Positions 34,987 to 44,905 of a stretch of DNA of 64,000 nt are shown here, piece after piece. The notes under the pieces are model-generated. The model was not told where the DNA came from and did no database searches. It saw only the letters and a program-made list of their open reading frames with translations. The position numbers were made by a program, and so were the translations under genes. The DNA is from Marinimicrobium sp050113635. GTDB lineage: Bacteria; Pseudomonadota; Gammaproteobacteria; Pseudomonadales; Cellvibrionaceae. Position 1 is the first letter of the stretch. Each line of letters starts with the position of its first letter. Location: assembly GCF_050113635.1 (NCBI RefSeq), contig NZ_JBNJLT010000005.1, forward strand, positions 1-64,000, read 5' to 3'.

Positions 34987-35616
34987 ATGCGCATCAAGAT
35001 TTGTGGCATCACAACGCCAGAAGACGGGCGTATGGCCCTGGACGCTGGTGCGCACGCCCTCGGGCTGGTGTTTTATCCGCCGAGTGCGCGAGCGGTGAAT
35101 GTGGAGGCGGCGCGCGCCGTGGCCGATGCGGTCGGTCCCTTGGTAACGCTGGTTGGCCTGTTCGTGGATGCAGAGCCCGAGGCCGTGGAGACCGTGTTGC
35201 AAAGGGTCCCCTTGCAACTGCTACAGTTTCATGGGAACGAATCTGCGGAACATTGCGAGTCCTTTGGGCGTCCTTATATTAAAGCATTACGTATGAAACC
35301 AGAGCTGGATCTGGATGCAGCGATGGCCGCCCACCCCAGAGCCGACGGGTTTTTGCTTGATGCCTATCGAAAGGGCGTACCCGGAGGTACTGGTGAGACG
35401 TTTGACTGGAAACGCGTACCCAGACAAGCGGCCCGTCCCGTGATTCTGGCCGGCGGGCTGACCCCGAACAACGTGGCCCACGCCATTGCTGCTACCCACC
35501 CCTATGGTGTAGACGTCAGTGGCGGCGTAGAGGCCGGGCCGGGGCGTAAAGATGCCCGGAAGGTCCGGCAATTTATAGAGAATGCCTCAAACGGCGTTAA
35601 AGGTGAGCAACGGTGA
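34987..35616 (+). CDS. trpF: phosphoribosylanthranilate isomerase
   Basis: 209 aa TIM barrel. KICGITTPEDG at the N-terminus has the catalytic Cys; the Asp lies in LLDAYRKGVPGGTGETFDW-type residues (about 121-139); LAGGLTPNNV and DVSGGVE bind phosphate. Stand-alone form, not fused to TrpC. Overlaps trpB (GTGA). Confidence 0.96.
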   Translation: MRIKICGITTPEDGRMALDAGAHALGLVFYPPSARAVNVEAARAVADAVGPLVTLVGLFVDAEPEAVETVLQRVPLQLLQFHGNESAEHCESFGRPYIKALRMKPELDLDAAMAAHPRADGFLLDAYRKGVPGGTGETFDWKRVPRQAARPVILAGGLTPNNVAHAIAATHPYGVDVSGGVEAGPGRKDARKVRQFIENASNGVKGEQR

Positions 35617-36857
35617 CTTCAAAGACTCAAACCCTGTCCGGCAAACGGTATTCCGAAACCGACTACAGCCAGTTCCCGAGTGATGATGGCCATTTCGGCC
35701 CCTATGGGGGGCGGTTCGTGTCGGAGACATTGATTTATGCGCTGGACGAACTGAAAAGCATTTATTCCAACCTGAAAAACGATCCGGACTTTCAAGCCCA
35801 GTTTGATCGCGATCTCGCCTACTATGTGGGGCGACCCTCTCCGCTTTACCACGCTCAGCGCTGGAGCCGCGAACTGGGTGGGGCGCAAATCTATCTCAAG
35901 CGGGAAGATTTGAATCACACCGGAGCCCATAAGGTAAACAACACCATTGGCCAGGCACTGCTGGCAAAGTTCACTGGAAAGCAGCGCGTGATTGCCGAAA
36001 CCGGTGCCGGGCAACACGGCGTGGCCACCGCCACGGTAGCCGCCCGACTCGGGTTGAAATGCTGTGTTTACATGGGCGCTGAAGATGTCCAGCGCCAATC
36101 GCTGAACGTCTACCGGATGAAGCTGCTGGGGGCGGAAGTCATCCCGGTCACCTCGGGTTCCCGCACATTGAAAGATGCGATGAACGAGGCCATGCGCGAC
36201 TGGGCCACCAACGTCGATGATACGTTCTATATTATCGGTACTGTCGCTGGTCCGCATCCCTACCCGCAGCTGGTGCGTGATTTTCAGGCGGTCATTGGGC
36301 GTGAAGCCCGCGCTCAGCATCTGGAGCAGACCGGCCGTCTCCCGGACGCGCTGGTGGCCTGTGTGGGGGGCGGTTCCAATGCGATTGGCCTGTTCCATCC
36401 CTTCCTCAAAGACGATAGTGTTGAAATGTACGGCGTGGAAGCGGGGGGCGACGGGGTTGAAACCGGCCGCCATGCGGCGCCACTTAACGATGGCGTCCCC
36501 GGGGTATTGCACGGGAACCGCACCTATTTGATGGAAGATGAGAACGGACAGATTATCGAAACGCACTCGGTCTCTGCCGGTCTCGATTACCCCGGTGTTG
36601 GGCCCGAGCATGCCTGGTTGAAAGACCTTGGGCGGGTCAATTACGTCGCTATCAATGATGACGAAGCGCTCTCGGCTTTCCGCAAAACAACGCTGGTCGA
36701 AGGCATTATGCCAGCGCTGGAATCCAGCCATGCATTGGCTTACGCGGAGAAGCTGGCGAAGACAATGAGTCCGAAGCAATCCATCGTGGTCAATCTGTCA
36801 GGCCGCGGAGACAAAGATATTCTGACCGTCGCCAAGATTGATGGTATTGAAGTGTAG
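35613..36857 (+). CDS. trpB: tryptophan synthase beta chain
   Basis: 414 aa, GTG start. PLP enzyme condensing indole and serine. The PLP lysine is in HTGAHKVNN, the phosphate-binding loop in GGGSNAIG. Has the usual N-terminal GPYGGRFV segment. Forms an alpha2beta2 complex with TrpA, encoded 36 bp downstream. Confidence 0.97.
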   Translation: MTSKTQTLSGKRYSETDYSQFPSDDGHFGPYGGRFVSETLIYALDELKSIYSNLKNDPDFQAQFDRDLAYYVGRPSPLYHAQRWSRELGGAQIYLKREDLNHTGAHKVNNTIGQALLAKFTGKQRVIAETGAGQHGVATATVAARLGLKCCVYMGAEDVQRQSLNVYRMKLLGAEVIPVTSGSRTLKDAMNEAMRDWATNVDDTFYIIGTVAGPHPYPQLVRDFQAVIGREARAQHLEQTGRLPDALVACVGGGSNAIGLFHPFLKDDSVEMYGVEAGGDGVETGRHAAPLNDGVPGVLHGNRTYLMEDENGQIIETHSVSAGLDYPGVGPEHAWLKDLGRVNYVAINDDEALSAFRKTTLVEGIMPALESSHALAYAEKLAKTMSPKQSIVVNLSGRGDKDILTVAKIDGIEV

Positions 36858-36893
36858 ATAGCATCGAAGTTTAGACACCAGGAAACCGAATTC

Positions 36894-37700
36894 ATGAGTC
36901 GTATTGCCCAACGTATGGAAAAACTGCGTCAGCAGGGACGCAAAGCGCTGGTCACCTATATTGTTAACGGTGACCCGACGCCCGCCGCCACTCTGCCCAC
37001 CATGCACGAACTGGTTCGTCAGGGCGTTGATATTATCGAACTGGGTGTGCCGTTCTCCGACCCGATGGCCGAAGGTCCAGTCATTCAAAAAGGCCACGAA
37101 CGGGCCTTGGTACACAACATCAGCTTGAGCAGTACGCTGGAGTTGGTGCGCGCGTTTCGGGAAACAGACAGCGAGACGCCCGTGGTGCTGATGGGCTACG
37201 CCAATCCGGTCGAGCGCATGGGGTACCAAGCGGTGGCGTCCCGCTCGGCCGAGGCAGGTGTCGATGGTTTTCTCACCGTGGATTTGCCGCCGGAAGAAGC
37301 CGAGGCCTTTAGCCGTGAACTGCATGCCGCCGGGCTGGATAACATTTTGCTGCTGGCTCCGACGACCAGTGTCGAGCGTGCGCGCCGCGTTGCCAAATTG
37401 GCTAGCGGATTTATTTATTACGTCTCACTTAAAGGGGTGACCGGCGCAGGTCACCTGGATGTCGATGCGGTTAAGGCGAAGTTGGAAACCTTTGGGGAAT
37501 TGACCGATCTTCCGCTGTGTATCGGGTTTGGTATTAAAGATGCGGCGACTGCGAAAAAGTTGTCCGACTTGGCCGATGGCGTGGTAGTAGGCAGTGTCCT
37601 GGTGAATCGCATGGGCGAACTGGCCGATGAAAGTGCCGACACCGTGGCCACGGAGGTGGGACGCATCGTGAAAGATATTCGTGCCGGTCTGGATGGTTAG
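36894..37700 (+). CDS. trpA: tryptophan synthase alpha chain
   Basis: 268 aa TIM barrel. Catalytic Glu in IIELGVPFSDPMAEGP and Asp in FLTVDLPPEEA; the phosphate loop reads GFGIKDAA. Completes trpFBA. Confidence 0.97.
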   Translation: MSRIAQRMEKLRQQGRKALVTYIVNGDPTPAATLPTMHELVRQGVDIIELGVPFSDPMAEGPVIQKGHERALVHNISLSSTLELVRAFRETDSETPVVLMGYANPVERMGYQAVASRSAEAGVDGFLTVDLPPEEAEAFSRELHAAGLDNILLLAPTTSVERARRVAKLASGFIYYVSLKGVTGAGHLDVDAVKAKLETFGELTDLPLCIGFGIKDAATAKKLSDLADGVVVGSVLVNRMGELADESADTVATEVGRIVKDIRAGLDG

Positions 37701-37793
37701 ATTTCCGCAACGCCAGGCCGACGAGCCTGTCGTCGCCGTCAGTGTTTTTGAATCGTTTAATGAGTTTGAACCGATTGAGCAGAGAGAATTGTC

Positions 37794-38654
37794 ATGAGTT
37801 GGCTTGAGAAAATTGTCCCCAGCATGGCCCGTTCGGAAGGCAAGCGCAGCAGCAAGGTGCCTGAGGGCCTTTGGAAAAAATGTGTGAAGTGTCAGTCAGT
37901 CCTGTACCGGCCTGAACTGGAGCGTAATCTGGACGTTTGCCCCAAGTGCGACCATCACATGCGCATCGGTGCCCGATCGCGGCTCAACCTGTTTCTGGAT
38001 GAGGAGAACCGGCAGGAACTGGCGACCAACGTGGAGCCGATTGACCGTTTGAAATTCCGGGATGTCAAAAAATACAAGGACCGGCTTACCACCGCCCAGA
38101 AAAGCACCGGCGAGAAAGACGCTCTGGTGGCCATGAAAGGGACCTTGAAAGGGATGCCAGTTGTAGCGGTGGCCTTCGAGTTCGCTTTTCACGGCGGTTC
38201 CATGGGGTATGTGGTGGGCGAGCGTTTTGCCCGCGCCGCCAAAGTGGCGCTGGAAGACGACATTCCACTGGTTTGTTTTTCGGCGACGGGTGGGGCACGT
38301 ATGCAGGAGGCATTGATCTCCCTGATGCAGATGGCCAAAACCAGTGCCGTTATTGAACGACTGAAACTGCAGGGCACACCCTACATTTCGATTATGACGG
38401 ACCCGGTATACGGTGGCGTTTCGGCCAGTCTGGCATTGCTCGGCGATATCAACGCAGCGGAACCCAATGCGCGAGCGGGCTTTGCCGGCCCCAATATTAT
38501 TGAACAAACCATTCGGCAGAAATTGCCCAAAGGATTCCAGCGCAGTGAATTCCTGCTCGATAAGGGCGCTATTGATATGATTATTCATCGCCGTGATATG
38601 CGTGATACGGTAGGGCGGCTGCTGGCAAAGCTGACTCGGCAAGAGGCGGTCTGA
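37794..38654 (+). CDS. accD: acetyl-CoA carboxylase carboxyltransferase subunit beta
   Basis: 286 aa. Four-Cys zinc finger near the N-terminus (CVKCQ...CPKC, about 27-49), then the crotonase-like carboxyltransferase domain with SATGGARMQEA and VYGGVSAS. Partner AccA is not in the window. Makes malonyl-CoA for fatty acids. Confidence 0.97.
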   Translation: MSWLEKIVPSMARSEGKRSSKVPEGLWKKCVKCQSVLYRPELERNLDVCPKCDHHMRIGARSRLNLFLDEENRQELATNVEPIDRLKFRDVKKYKDRLTTAQKSTGEKDALVAMKGTLKGMPVVAVAFEFAFHGGSMGYVVGERFARAAKVALEDDIPLVCFSATGGARMQEALISLMQMAKTSAVIERLKLQGTPYISIMTDPVYGGVSASLALLGDINAAEPNARAGFAGPNIIEQTIRQKLPKGFQRSEFLLDKGAIDMIIHRRDMRDTVGRLLAKLTRQEAV

Positions 38655-39986
38655 TTGACGTCAAAGCGATTTGAACGGCTTGATGACTGGCTCATTTGGC
38701 TTGAAGGTCATCACCCTGTCGAGATTGAGCTGGGTCTCGGTCGCATCCGCATCGTGGCGGATCGGTTGGGTTTGCTTAATCCCCGCGCCCGCATTGTTAC
38801 GATTGGCGGCACCAACGGCAAAGGCTCCTGCGTAGCGGTCTGCTCTGCATTATTGCGGGCCGCGGGCTGGAAAGTCGGCAGCTACATCTCTCCCCATATC
38901 CTCAGCTACAACGAACGTGTGTGCGTAAACGGTCAACCGGTCTCTGATGCGGCGTTGTGCGAAGCGTTTGCACGAATCGATGAAGCCCGTGGCGATATCA
39001 GCCTCACCTATTTTGAATTTGGCACTCTGGCGGCGTTTGAGATTTTTCGCGATGTCAACGTCGATGTGATGGTGTTGGAAGTTGGGCTGGGGGGGCGTCT
39101 GGATGCGGTCAACCTTCTGGACGCTGATGTCGCGGTAGTCACCAGCGTTGACCTGGATCATCAGAGCTGGCTGGGCAATGACCGGGACAGTATTGGTCGT
39201 GAAAAGGCCGGTATTTATCGCACGGGCCGACCCGGTCTCTGTGCGGATCCAGAGCCGCCGCTGGGGCTGTTGGACACGGCGGCTCAGATGGGTGTGACAT
39301 TGCAGTGCGCGGGAGACGCCTTTGGCTTCGAAGTGCGCGCAGAAGGTTGGTGTTGGTGGGGGAGCTCCGCGGAGAATCAACCACTGCACCTGACCCTCCC
39401 GGTCCCGTTGCTGCCTTGGTCGAGTGTGGCGGCTGCGTTGCAAGCCGTTGCTCAACTGGGCGTGGATCTCCCGGCGATTGTTCCAGAAAGCGGACTGGAG
39501 AAGCTGACTTTGCGGGGGCGCTTCCAACAATTAAGCTGGCGAGGCTGTCCTGTTATATTAGATGTGGCACACAACCCTGCAGCCGCTCGCCATTTGGCCG
39601 AACGGCTGGCGCGACACCCGGTGGCCCGCACTTTTGTCGTTGTCGGTATCATGGCGGATAAGGACCGGGTGGGGACGCTGGCCCCGATGAAATCATTGGC
39701 CACAGAGTGGTGGCTGGCGGCTCTACCGGGTGTGCCCCGCGCGGCGTCTCCCGAACAGCTGAAGAAGGATCTGGCCGAACTGGGGGCACAACCGGGAGGC
39801 TATGGTACAGTACCGGAGGCGTTGCGCTGGCTTGAACTCAGTGTGCAGCCGGGTGATCGAATTGTCTTTATGGGCTCGTTTTTCACGGTAAGTGCCGCCC
39901 TGGTCGCTCTGAACAAAGGCGAGCCCTGTGAGCACGCCGGCAATGAGGCACCCCTATCCGACACGGACTCTCTGGAGGACAAGTGA
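38655..39986 (+). CDS. folC: bifunctional folylpolyglutamate/dihydrofolate synthase
   Basis: 443 aa, TTG start directly abutting the accD stop codon. Mur-ligase fold: P-loop TIGGTNGKGSC, VGLGGRLDAVNLL, the carbamylated-Lys region REKAGIYR-like (GREKAGIY) and DVAHNPAAAR. Adds Glu to dihydropteroate and folates. Conserved accD-folC neighbourhood. Confidence 0.95.
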   Translation: MTSKRFERLDDWLIWLEGHHPVEIELGLGRIRIVADRLGLLNPRARIVTIGGTNGKGSCVAVCSALLRAAGWKVGSYISPHILSYNERVCVNGQPVSDAALCEAFARIDEARGDISLTYFEFGTLAAFEIFRDVNVDVMVLEVGLGGRLDAVNLLDADVAVVTSVDLDHQSWLGNDRDSIGREKAGIYRTGRPGLCADPEPPLGLLDTAAQMGVTLQCAGDAFGFEVRAEGWCWWGSSAENQPLHLTLPVPLLPWSSVAAALQAVAQLGVDLPAIVPESGLEKLTLRGRFQQLSWRGCPVILDVAHNPAAARHLAERLARHPVARTFVVVGIMADKDRVGTLAPMKSLATEWWLAALPGVPRAASPEQLKKDLAELGAQPGGYGTVPEALRWLELSVQPGDRIVFMGSFFTVSAALVALNKGEPCEHAGNEAPLSDTDSLEDK

Positions 39987-40585
39987 ACATCGGTCTTAAA
40001 CAGCGATTGGTGGGTGCCGTGGTACTGCTGGCGGTGGCTGTGTTGGTGTTGCCCAGTTTTCTGCGTGACCGACAGGTAGAGCCGGTCAGTACGAAAACGT
40101 TGATTCCTGATCGGCCTCCGACCCAGACGCTCACCTTCCAATCGCCGCAGGCGCCCAGTGATATCGAGCCGGCTCCTGAACCTGACACCATGTTTATGCC
40201 GAAAAGTGATCAGGTGCCGGTAGAGCCCGTTGCCAGTGAAGAGGTTGCTGCCTCTGACGACGCGGTTGAATCCGAGACAGACGCCGACGCCAGCGTTCCA
40301 CCGCAGGGCGAAGATTCATCTGAGCAACCCCCCGCCGCGGCCGGCGAGAGTGCCTGGGTCGTGCAGGTCATCAGCTATCGTTCTGCGGACTCCGCCCGGA
40401 CGCTACGGGACAGGTTGCAGGCCGAGGGGCATCGCGCCTATGTACGTACCGCCACCGTGGGTGATGCTCAAGTGAGCCGGGTTTACATCGGCCCCAAAAT
40501 CAGCCGTTCCGATGCCGAGGCAACCAAGGCCGAAGTGGATCGGCTGCTGAAGGTTGACGCGTTAATCATGCGCTTCGAACCCTGA
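39983..40585 (+). CDS. dedD: SPOR-domain cell-division protein DedD-like
   Basis: 200 aa, GTG start overlapping folC (GTGA). One N-terminal membrane helix (about 8-24), a Pro/acidic periplasmic linker, and a C-terminal SPOR domain (about 123-198, WVVQVISYRSADSARTLRDRL) that binds denuded septal peptidoglycan. Confidence 0.88.
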   Translation: MNIGLKQRLVGAVVLLAVAVLVLPSFLRDRQVEPVSTKTLIPDRPPTQTLTFQSPQAPSDIEPAPEPDTMFMPKSDQVPVEPVASEEVAASDDAVESETDADASVPPQGEDSSEQPPAAAGESAWVVQVISYRSADSARTLRDRLQAEGHRAYVRTATVGDAQVSRVYIGPKISRSDAEATKAEVDRLLKVDALIMRFEP

Positions 40586-40679
40586 TTCAACCGGGGGTAT
40601 CTGATATGGGGTGCCTCTGCTAAAATGCGCGCGCAAGCAACCGGGGAGCCTTCCACAAGCACATGAGTCAGGCCAGGTC

Positions 40680-41177
40680 ATGAATTGGGCGGATTGGACC
40701 ATACTGAGCATCTTGCTGGTCTCCAGCCTTATTAGTATCAAGCGTGGTTTCGTCAAAGAAGCCCTGTCCCTGGTTACCTGGATAGTGGCGTTCGTCATTG
40801 CCATGTTGTTCAGTGACCGGTTGGCCGTACTGCTGACGGATTTGATCCCCACCCCTTCTATTCGCGAAGTGGTCGCGTTTGTGGCCTTGTTCGCGGCGAC
40901 ATTGATTGTTGGCGCCATGGTGAACTACCTGATTGGCGAGCTGGTCCGCATGACCGGGCTGTCCGGCACCGACCGGCTGCTCGGTATGATTTTTGGGTTG
41001 GCTCGTGGTCTGCTGGTGGTGATGGCGCTTTTGATTCTTCTTCCGACAATTATTCCCATGGAGCAGGACGAATGGTGGCGAGAGTCCGCCCTGATACCGC
41101 AGTTCCTGGCCTTTGAAGGTTGGGCTCGGGCTCTGGCGGGCGAGACAAGCCGGTTTTTTCTGCAATGGTTTGAGTAA
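40680..41177 (+). CDS. cvpA: colicin V production family membrane protein
   Basis: 165 aa from ATG 40680 (ccagg upstream); an in-frame earlier start is not supported. Four hydrophobic helices, with ISIKRGFVKEA and DRLLGMIFGLARG loops typical of CvpA. Sits before purF as in most gammaproteobacteria; linked to envelope stress and biofilm. Biochemical role unclear. Confidence 0.92.
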   Translation: MNWADWTILSILLVSSLISIKRGFVKEALSLVTWIVAFVIAMLFSDRLAVLLTDLIPTPSIREVVAFVALFAATLIVGAMVNYLIGELVRMTGLSGTDRLLGMIFGLARGLLVVMALLILLPTIIPMEQDEWWRESALIPQFLAFEGWARALAGETSRFFLQWFE

Positions 41178-41201
41178 ACAGCAACATAAAGGTGGTTTTC
41201 T

Positions 41202-42737
41202 ATGTGCGGCATTGTGGGTATTGTGGGCAAGAGCGACGTCAATCTTCAGCTCTATGACGCGCTGACCGTACTCCAGCATCGCGGCCAGGACGCAGCGGGT
41301 ATTATGACCTGTGACGGGGGCAAACTTGCCCAGCAGAAAGCCAACGGACTGGTAAAAGATGTATTCCGCACCCGCCACATGCAACGCCTGGTGGGCAACA
41401 TCGGTATCGGCCATGTGCGCTACCCGACGGCGGGCAGCTCCGGCCCGGCGCTGGCACAGCCGTTTTATGTCAATTCGCCGTACGGGATTGCACTCGCACA
41501 CAACGGTAACCTGACGAACGCGGACCAGCTGAGCGAAGAACTGTTTAAAACAGACCTTCGTCATGTCAACACCGATTCGGATTCCGAAGTGTTACTGAAT
41601 GTCTTCGCGCACGAACTGCAATCCCAGAGCAAATTGCAGCCCAACGAAGACGACATTTTCCAGGCCATTTCCGGCGTCCACCATCGGGTCAGTGGCGGTT
41701 ATGCCGTGGTTTCAATGATCGCGCGCTATGGACTGATTGCCTTTCGCGATCCGCATGGTATTCGCCCTCTGGTGTATGGCAAGCGTGAGACCTCGGACGG
41801 TGTTGAGTACATGGTGGCCTCAGAGAGTGTAGCGCTCGATGTGCTGGGCTTTGACCTGATTGATGATGTCGCTCCCGGCGAAGCCATCTACATTACCGCC
41901 GAGGGTCAGTTGCATCGCCGCCAATGCGCTGAGAAAACCCGCCTGACTCCCTGTATTTTCGAGCATGTTTACTTCGCCCGGCCAGATTCCATTATGGACG
42001 GTATTTCCGTCTATAAAGCGCGCTTGCGCCAGGGCGAGAGGCTGGCGGATAAAATCCTGCGCGAACGCCCCAACCACGACATCGATGTCGTGGTCCCGAT
42101 CCCGGACAGCAGCCGGGTGGCCGGCCAGGCGCTGGCTTACAACCTGGGCGTAAAGTTCCGGGAAGGACTGGTGAAAAACCGCTACATTGGCCGGACCTTT
42201 ATTATGCCCGGCCAGCAGCAGCGCAAGAAATCGGTGCGGCAAAAACTCAATGCCATTGAACTGGAGTTCAAGGGCAAGAATGTATTGCTGGTCGACGACT
42301 CCATTGTGCGGGGCACCACCTGCCAGCAGATTATTGAAATGGCACGGGAAGCTGGTGCGGCCAAAGTGTATTTCGCCTCAGCCGCGCCGCCGGTTATCTA
42401 TCCGAATGTGTACGGCATCGATATGCCAACGGTGAAAGAACTGATCGCGCACGGCCGGACTCAGGAAGAGGTGTGTCGGGAAATCGGTGCGGACTGGTTG
42501 ATCTACCAGGATCTGGACGACTTGATTGCGGCCTCGGCGGAAGGCACCGACAAGGTGACCGAATTTGACTGTGCGGTGTTCAACGGTGAATATGTCACAG
42601 GCGACGTAGACAATGCCTACCTGGAGAAACTGGAGGCGGAACGTCACGAAGGTGCCCGGCAAAAAGCCAGTATCACGGCGGCCAAGGCTGAGGCGACACT
42701 GATTGGTCTGCACAATGATCTGGCAGAGAACTCCTGA
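41202..42737 (+). CDS. purF: amidophosphoribosyltransferase
   Basis: 511 aa. First step of purine synthesis (PRPP plus Gln to phosphoribosylamine). N-terminal Ntn glutaminase starts MCGIVGIVG with Cys2 as nucleophile, so no propeptide. The PRPP loop VLLVDDSIVRGTT lies in the C-terminal phosphoribosyltransferase domain. Confidence 0.97.
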   Translation: MCGIVGIVGKSDVNLQLYDALTVLQHRGQDAAGIMTCDGGKLAQQKANGLVKDVFRTRHMQRLVGNIGIGHVRYPTAGSSGPALAQPFYVNSPYGIALAHNGNLTNADQLSEELFKTDLRHVNTDSDSEVLLNVFAHELQSQSKLQPNEDDIFQAISGVHHRVSGGYAVVSMIARYGLIAFRDPHGIRPLVYGKRETSDGVEYMVASESVALDVLGFDLIDDVAPGEAIYITAEGQLHRRQCAEKTRLTPCIFEHVYFARPDSIMDGISVYKARLRQGERLADKILRERPNHDIDVVVPIPDSSRVAGQALAYNLGVKFREGLVKNRYIGRTFIMPGQQQRKKSVRQKLNAIELEFKGKNVLLVDDSIVRGTTCQQIIEMAREAGAAKVYFASAAPPVIYPNVYGIDMPTVKELIAHGRTQEEVCREIGADWLIYQDLDDLIAASAEGTDKVTEFDCAVFNGEYVTGDVDNAYLEKLEAERHEGARQKASITAAKAEATLIGLHNDLAENS

Positions 42738-42757
42738 CGGTAAAGACGCAAATACTC

Positions 42758-43945
42758 ATGACAGACAGTGATGATTTTCTCGAACACACCGGACTGGATA
42801 CGTTAGCGGTACGTGCCGGGTGTCACCGGTCACCGGAGGGCGAGCACAGTGAAGCGCTGTTCCTGACCTCCAGCTATGTGTTTGACAGTGCCCGTGAAGC
42901 GGCAGCGCGTTTCGCCGGCGACACTCCCGGAAATGTGTATTCGCGATATACCAACCCCACGGTACGAGCGTTTGAAGAGCGTATCGCCGCGCTGGAAAAG
43001 GCTGAAAGTGCCGTGGCGACCGCGTCGGGTATGTCCGCCATTCTCAGTACCTGCCTGGCGTTATTGCAGGCCGGTGACCACATTCTGTGTTCACGCAGTG
43101 TGTTCGGAACCACTACGGTATTGTTCACCAAATATCTGAAAAAGTTTGGTGTGGACACCACGTTTGTGGACCCCACGGATATGAACGCCTGGCGCGACGG
43201 GTTTCGGGACTCAACCCGGCTCGTGTTTGTGGAAACTCCATCCAATCCGTTGTGCGATGTGGTGGATTTGACCCGGCTCGCTGAACTGACGCACGAGCAG
43301 GGCGCGCGGCTGGTGGTAGACAACTGTTTTTGCACACCAGCGCTGCAACGTCCCCTGGAATTTGGTGCCGACATCATTGTGCATTCGGCCACCAAATACA
43401 TTGATGGGCAGGGGCGGTGCCTGGGTGGTGTCGTCGCGGGGGATCGCGAAAGCATGGGAGAAGTGCTCGCGTTTATTCGCAGCGCCGGTCCCACGATGAG
43501 CGCCTTCAATGCGTGGGTATTTCTGAAAGGGCTGGAAACCTTGCGGCTGCGCATGGAAGCCCATTCCCGCAATGCGCTCGCACTGGCGCAATGGTTGCAG
43601 GAGCAGCCGCAGGTGGAAAAAGTGTTCTACGCCGGTTTGGCATCTCACCCCGGTCACGAGTTGGCACGGCGCCAGCAATCAGCGTTTGGCGGTGTTCTGT
43701 CATTCCGGGTTAAAGGCGATCGCGAGGCGGCCTGGAGCCTGATTGACCGCACGCGAATTTTTTCCCTGACCGCCAATCTTGGGGATGCAAAAAGCACCAT
43801 CGTGCATCCGGCCACCACCACCCATGGTCGACTCTCTCCGGAACAGCGCGCTGAAGCGGGAGTTACCGACAACCTGATCCGCCTGGCGGTAGGGCTGGAG
43901 GATGTAGACGATCTAAAAAACGATCTGGCACGAGGCCTGGGCTGA
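42758..43945 (+). CDS. metZ: O-succinylhomoserine sulfhydrylase
   Basis: 395 aa Cys/Met-metabolism PLP enzyme. PLP Lys in HSATKYIDGQGRCLGG; SRYTNPT near the N-terminus. The RCLGG variant and the position 20 bp after purF match pseudomonad MetZ, which makes homocysteine directly from O-succinylhomoserine and sulfide. No SAM riboswitch precedes it. Confidence 0.93.
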   Translation: MTDSDDFLEHTGLDTLAVRAGCHRSPEGEHSEALFLTSSYVFDSAREAAARFAGDTPGNVYSRYTNPTVRAFEERIAALEKAESAVATASGMSAILSTCLALLQAGDHILCSRSVFGTTTVLFTKYLKKFGVDTTFVDPTDMNAWRDGFRDSTRLVFVETPSNPLCDVVDLTRLAELTHEQGARLVVDNCFCTPALQRPLEFGADIIVHSATKYIDGQGRCLGGVVAGDRESMGEVLAFIRSAGPTMSAFNAWVFLKGLETLRLRMEAHSRNALALAQWLQEQPQVEKVFYAGLASHPGHELARRQQSAFGGVLSFRVKGDREAAWSLIDRTRIFSLTANLGDAKSTIVHPATTTHGRLSPEQRAEAGVTDNLIRLAVGLEDVDDLKNDLARGLG

Positions 43946-43976
43946 TCCGGCCCTCATCATCGGAAGGGGAGCCGGT

Positions 43977-44897
43977 ATGAGAGATTTTATTCAGACCATT
44001 ATCGATGAGATTGGTCAGGTGCTACTGGGCAAGGAAGAGCAGATAAAGCTGGCGCTTGCGTGTGTCTTGTCGGATGGGCACCTGTTGATCGAAGACCTGC
44101 CGGGGATGGGTAAAACCACACTGGCGCATGCGCTGGCAAAAACCCTCGGCTTGTCCTACCAGCGAGTCCAGTTCACCAGCGACATGTTACCCGCCGATAT
44201 CATCGGGGTGTCCGTGTATGAACGTGATCCCGGACGCTTTGTGTTTCATCCCGGTCCGGTGTTTACCCAGCTGCTCCTGGCCGACGAGATCAACCGTACC
44301 ACCCCCAAAACCCAGAGCGCTTTGCTTGAGGCCATGGAAGAGCGACAGGTGACCATTGAGGGGGAAACCCGGAAGCTGGACGACCCCTTCTTTGTCATCG
44401 CGACCCAGAATCCCTTATCCCAAATGGGTACTTTTCCTCTGCCGGAATCCCAACTGGACCGCTTCCTGATGCGTATCAGCCTGGGTTATCCGTCGCCGGA
44501 CGCTGAGCGCCGCCTCTTTCTCGGCGGCGACCCACGGGCGCAACTGGCCCGGCTAAAAGCCCGCCTGAGCCCCGAAAAGCTGCCAGCGATCAAGCGGGCG
44601 GCCAAGCAGGTGAAAACGTCCGATAGTTTGATTGATTACTTGCAGAGACTGGTGCAACACACCCGGCACTCACCGGAGTTTGCGTGCGGCTTGTCGCCCC
44701 GCGGGGCTCTGGCATTGTTGCGCGTGGCGAAGACCTGGGCCTTCATGCACAACCGCAACTATGTGATTCCCGAAGACTTGCAGGCGCTGGTGCCATCGGT
44801 CATCGGGCATCGTGTGACTTCCGCCACCAGCGGCTCGGAAGGGCACGCTCAGACACTGGTGGCCGAATTGCTTAATGCGGTGGATGTCATCGCCTGA
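43977..44897 (+). CDS. MoxR-family AAA+ ATPase
   Basis: 306 aa. Walker A LPGMGKTT (about 42-49), Walker B LLADEINRT and the arginine-finger region QLDRFLMRI. MoxR proteins act as chaperones with DUF58/VWA partners, here encoded 2.1 kb further on. The gene ends 8 bp from the convergent FTR1 gene, so it is cut off from its usual operon partners. Confidence 0.92.
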   Translation: MRDFIQTIIDEIGQVLLGKEEQIKLALACVLSDGHLLIEDLPGMGKTTLAHALAKTLGLSYQRVQFTSDMLPADIIGVSVYERDPGRFVFHPGPVFTQLLLADEINRTTPKTQSALLEAMEERQVTIEGETRKLDDPFFVIATQNPLSQMGTFPLPESQLDRFLMRISLGYPSPDAERRLFLGGDPRAQLARLKARLSPEKLPAIKRAAKQVKTSDSLIDYLQRLVQHTRHSPEFACGLSPRGALALLRVAKTWAFMHNRNYVIPEDLQALVPSVIGHRVTSATSGSEGHAQTLVAELLNAVDVIA

Positions 44898-44905
44898 TTA
44901 CCCGA

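Noticed and set aside
35619..36779. 386-codon open frame antisense to trpB
   Set aside because: Long antisense frames are expected opposite GC-rich genes; no ribosome binding site or recognisable domain, and trpB is certain.
42738..42757. SAM riboswitch ahead of metZ
   Set aside because: Only 20 bp separate purF and metZ; there is no room for an aptamer.
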